Source: Phycisphaerae bacterium (GTDB lineage: Bacteria > Planctomycetota > Phycisphaerae > JAAYCJ01). Taken from it: DNA of 16,070 nucleotides. Numbering within the stretch: the stretch's first letter is position 1; every line of letters starts with the position of its first letter. Where the stretch lies: assembly GCA_012514125.1 (NCBI GenBank), contig JAAZAW010000097.1, positions 1 through 16,070 on the forward strand, in the 5' to 3' direction. Shown one piece after another: positions 13,573 through 16,070 of the stretch. The notes beneath the pieces were generated by a model. It searched no databases and was not told the DNA's origin. It saw only the letters and a program-made list of their open reading frames with translations. The translations under genes and the position numbers were made by a program.

Positions 13573-14823
13573 TTACCGACGCTTTGCCACGGAGAGTTTT
13601 GTTTTCTGGCCCGGTCCGGATGTGATCGTTTCGGACTGGTTCCTGCTTGCCTGCCGCAGACGGTATCGGATGTTGTCCAGGACGTTCATGAAGTTGATGT
13701 AGGAATCGTAGGGCGATTCGTAGGGGTTGAAATATTTGTGAACGTCGCCGTCGGCGAAGTACTTGGTGCACATGTAATAGAAGTGGTCCGAGGTCTGTAG
13801 CTTTCGCCAATCGGAGATGATCTGCGGGTCGCCGCAGGACTTGACCTGGCCTTCGAGTTTATAGAGTTCATGCAACGCGTTGGACTGCATGGCGTTTCCG
13901 AGCCAAGCGGAAAGATCACGTTCGGTATCGGCCCAGGAGACCATATGCGGAACGTCGAGTTCGCCTGAGATGGGGTAGGTGTCTACGACTTGCGAGGGTG
14001 TTTTGAAGTCATTGGTTCCGTATCGGAGGATGGCTTCGGGGACGTGGCGCATAAAGTCGAAGATACCGGTGTCGGCCCACTGGTGTTCGCCGAGGGTTTC
14101 GTAGTCCATGAAGAGATTGACGACGTATCCGTTACCGTTGACCTGGTTGACCCATCCGGCGAATTTTTCGGAAGTCAGGGGCCATTCTTTCCAGTCGCGG
14201 TTTCCGAAGCGGAAGGCAATATCGTCGCTAAGACGATAGTTTTTGAGCAGGAGCTTGGTGTCGGTGCATCTTGGGGCGTGATAGAGGAAATTGGGTGAAC
14301 GCCCCAGGAGGATATGATCGGCGCCTTCGCAAATAACGCCTTTGAAACCCAGTTGTGAGACAAGGTGGGCGAGATCGTTATTGTAGATTAATTCGGTGTC
14401 GCGGAAGACCTTCGGTTCCTGACCGAAGTGTTTTTTGATGAGGGAACGCTGGAGATTGACCTGTTCGGTGAATTCTTCGCGGCTATAGAGGAAAGAGAGC
14501 GAGTGATAATAGGTTTCGGCGAGGAATTCAACGCATCCGGTATCGGCGAGCGCCTTGAAGGAATCGAGAACCTTGGGATAGTACTGTTCGAACTGTACCA
14601 TCACAACGCCGGTGAGTGAATAGGAGATTCGGAACTGACCGTTGTGTTGCCGGATCAGGTCGAGCATGACCTGATTGGCGGGCAGGTAACATTTGTTTGA
14701 AACTTTCCGAAGGATTTCAGCATTTTTATATTCGTCGAAATAGATCGCATCGGCATCAAAGACACTGTATCTTCTGAGACGGTAGGGCTGATGGACCTGA
14801 AAATAGAAACATACAGAAGCCAT
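13573..14823 (-). CDS. Glycoside hydrolase family 57 (alpha-amylase/4-alpha-glucanotransferase-like)
   Basis: A 416-residue GH57 enzyme acting on alpha-1,4-glucans. The conserved regions are visible: FQVHQPYRL with H11 (8-16), TGVVMVQFEQ (71-80), VFRDTELIYNND with probable nucleophile E144 (139-150), FMDYETLGEHQW with probable acid/base D240 (238-249), and WADTERDLSAWLGNAMQ (297-313). The short ~400-residue form lacks the extra C-terminal domains of larger GH57 branching enzymes. No signal peptide is present, so it works in the cytoplasm. The C-terminal ~26 residues are polar and basic and probably not catalytic. It starts 51 bases after a GT4 glucan synthase-like gene; the same pair is known in Bacteroides near a glycogen debranching enzyme, which supports a role in glycogen turnover. 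The start ATG at 14823 has AGGGA upstream. Confidence 0.9.
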   Translation of the reverse strand: MASVCFYFQVHQPYRLRRYSVFDADAIYFDEYKNAEILRKVSNKCYLPANQVMLDLIRQHNGQFRISYSLTGVVMVQFEQYYPKVLDSFKALADTGCVEFLAETYYHSLSFLYSREEFTEQVNLQRSLIKKHFGQEPKVFRDTELIYNNDLAHLVSQLGFKGVICEGADHILLGRSPNFLYHAPRCTDTKLLLKNYRLSDDIAFRFGNRDWKEWPLTSEKFAGWVNQVNGNGYVVNLFMDYETLGEHQWADTGIFDFMRHVPEAILRYGTNDFKTPSQVVDTYPISGELDVPHMVSWADTERDLSAWLGNAMQSNALHELYKLEGQVKSCGDPQIISDWRKLQTSDHFYYMCTKYFADGDVHKYFNPYESPYDSYINFMNVLDNIRYRLRQASRNQSETITSGPGQKTKLSVAKRR

Positions 14824-14874
14824 AATCTTTTCCCTGTTAATAATAAAACATATATATTAAACCGCTATTTTTTC

Positions 14875-16070
14875 TCAGACCATAACATGGTTTGAGGGAA
14901 CTAACTCATTATAAACATCGGAACAAGCTTTTGCCGCATCCGTCCAGGAGAGTTTTCTGACTTCAAAGCTGCCGTGTTCCCGGAGTGTGGTATGCAGCGG
15001 CGGATGCTTCAAAACCGCGATGATCTTGTTGGCCATTTCATTGACATCCCAGAAATCGACTTTGAGGACATGTTGAAGGATTTCGGAGACACCTGATTGT
15101 TTTGAAACGATGACGGGCACATCATGCGAGATGGCTTCGAGGGGAGCGATACCGAAAGGTTCCGAGACACTTGGCATGACGTAGAGGTCCGCCATTCGGT
15201 AGATTTTTTCGACATCTTCGCCTCGGAGGAAACCGGTGAAGAGGACTTTATGCCCGATCCCCATTTCGGCGGCGAGTTCGATGACTTTTCGGATCATATC
15301 GCCGCTGCCGGCCATGACAAAACGGACGTTCTCGAAGACATCGAGGACTTTCTTTGCGGCGGCGAGGAAATATTCGGGTCCTTTCTGCATGGTGATTCGT
15401 CCGAGGAAGAGTACGATTTTTTCATCTTTGTCGATATCGGTCTGTGTTTGCGTGTGTTTTGTAGTGCTGATGGTGTCGATGGCATTGTAGACGACCCGGA
15501 TTTTTTCACATGGGACGTTGTATCGCGTGGTGACGATTTTTTTAGTCAGATAACTGACGGTGACGACGCGGGTCGCACCGTGCATTCCGCTGCGTTCGAT
15601 ATCGTATATTCTCTGGTTGACATGCTCGCCGGACCGATCGAACTCCGTGGAATGGACATGAACGACAAGAGGTTTTCCGGAGATTGCGGCGATGGCGAGT
15701 CCTGCGGGATAGGTCATCCAGTCATGGGCGTGTATGACGTCGAAGGTTTCCTGAGAGGCCAATTGGGAAACAAGCCTGGCGTATCGTTCGACTTCGGAGT
15801 ACATGTCGCCTTCATAGTTGGCGCCGGCGCCGACGAAAGTTTCCGTGGGCTTTGAGGGTGCGGACTCTGGACTGCCGTTTTGTGTCTTTTTTTCAGCGGT
15901 CTGACTGGCAGGAAAGGTTTCAATTTCGATTTTGCTTTCGACAGACTTTACCGTTTTGAGGGTTTGCTCGTAATCTTCCTGGGTTTGATAGGGTTGAAGC
16001 GCCGAAGGAAGCGCATGGAACCTGACATTTCGAAATTCCTTGAGCAAAAACGTTTCGGCGGGAACATCAT
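14875..16070 (-). CDS. GT4 glycosyltransferase, glycogen synthase-like (5' end outside window)
   Basis: The frame is open to the right edge of the window, with codons for DVPAETFLLKEFRNV at the edge, so the N-terminal part (the first Rossmann half with the glycine loop) is missing here. Numbering from the TTG at 16047: FDVIHAHDWMTYPAG (102-116), VVHVHSTEFDRSGE (128-141), an intact C-terminal donor-binding domain with FLGRITMQKGPEYF (214-227), VMAGSGD (244-250), and the retaining GT4 E-x7-E motif (E296 to E304) in SEPFGIAPLEA. This pattern fits alpha-1,4-glucan synthases of the archaeal/bacterial GT4 type that use a nucleotide-sugar donor. Residues ~32-75 form an unusual Ser/Thr/Pro/Lys-rich low-complexity insert. 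Its partner is the GH57 gene 51 bases downstream. A TTG start at 16047 is not a credible true start. Confidence 0.85.
   Translation of the reverse strand, partial: DVPAETFLLKEFRNVRFHALPSALQPYQTQEDYEQTLKTVKSVESKIEIETFPASQTAEKKTQNGSPESAPSKPTETFVGAGANYEGDMYSEVERYARLVSQLASQETFDVIHAHDWMTYPAGLAIAAISGKPLVVHVHSTEFDRSGEHVNQRIYDIERSGMHGATRVVTVSYLTKKIVTTRYNVPCEKIRVVYNAIDTISTTKHTQTQTDIDKDEKIVLFLGRITMQKGPEYFLAAAKKVLDVFENVRFVMAGSGDMIRKVIELAAEMGIGHKVLFTGFLRGEDVEKIYRMADLYVMPSVSEPFGIAPLEAISHDVPVIVSKQSGVSEILQHVLKVDFWDVNEMANKIIAVLKHPPLHTTLREHGSFEVRKLSWTDAAKACSDVYNELVPSNHVMV

Noticed and set aside
15124..15855. Plus-strand open frame (243 codons) opposite the glycosyltransferase
   Set aside because: Its acidic, Phe/Asp-rich translation is the complement of the GT4 coding pattern; no domain and no start signal.

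Overview
The window looks like a chromosomal stretch from a diderm (Gram-negative type) bacterium of medium G+C content. The outer-membrane beta-barrel gene, the very short lipoprotein, the TIGR03960-type radical SAM protein, the class II photolyase and the GH57/GT4 glucan pair would fit a member of the Planctomycetota (Phycisphaerae-like) or a neighbouring PVC lineage. That placement is an inference from gene content only. I see no rRNA, tRNA, CRISPR array, transposase or phage gene.

Layout. (1) 1-2970, plus strand: the end of an unrecognised gene, a UbiE/MenG quinone methyltransferase with a TTG start, and a large membrane protein with C-terminal TPR-like repeats whose ATG overlaps the methyltransferase stop. 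(2) 2971-6168: an interspersed repeat at the convergent junction, then on the minus strand a SemiSWEET-like three-helix protein, an inositol-monophosphatase-family enzyme and, upstream of a clear intrinsic terminator, a radical SAM protein. (3) 6169-8612: a divergent intergenic region; a plus-strand pair of a 53-residue lipoprotein and a TorF-like outer-membrane porin, followed by a very strong terminator; then a well-formed promoter with an inverted repeat on its -10 box that drives two tiny membrane proteins (DUF3185-like and Lmo0937-like). (4) 8621-13265, minus strand: four tightly packed genes in the order sirtuin, TspO, class II CPD photolyase and CPA2 cation/proton antiporter with TrkA domains. 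Two of the junctions overlap. (5) 13573-16070, minus strand: a GT4 glycosyltransferase (5' part outside the window) followed by a GH57 alpha-glucan hydrolase, resembling the glycogen-metabolism gene pair seen in other phyla.

How the genes may work together. The sirtuin/TspO/photolyase/antiporter block is the most coherent unit. It joins NAD-dependent deacylation, a porphyrin-binding sensor/transport protein, light-driven DNA repair and ion homeostasis, which would suit a light or oxidative stress operon. The small membrane-protein pair looks like another stress-type unit under its own regulated promoter. The glucan pair probably makes or remodels glycogen. No clearly new defence or mobile system is visible. 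The less-described items are the four-gene stress operon, the micro-lipoprotein paired with the porin, the operator-like palindrome at 7973-7987 and the structured intergenic region at 13357-13446.
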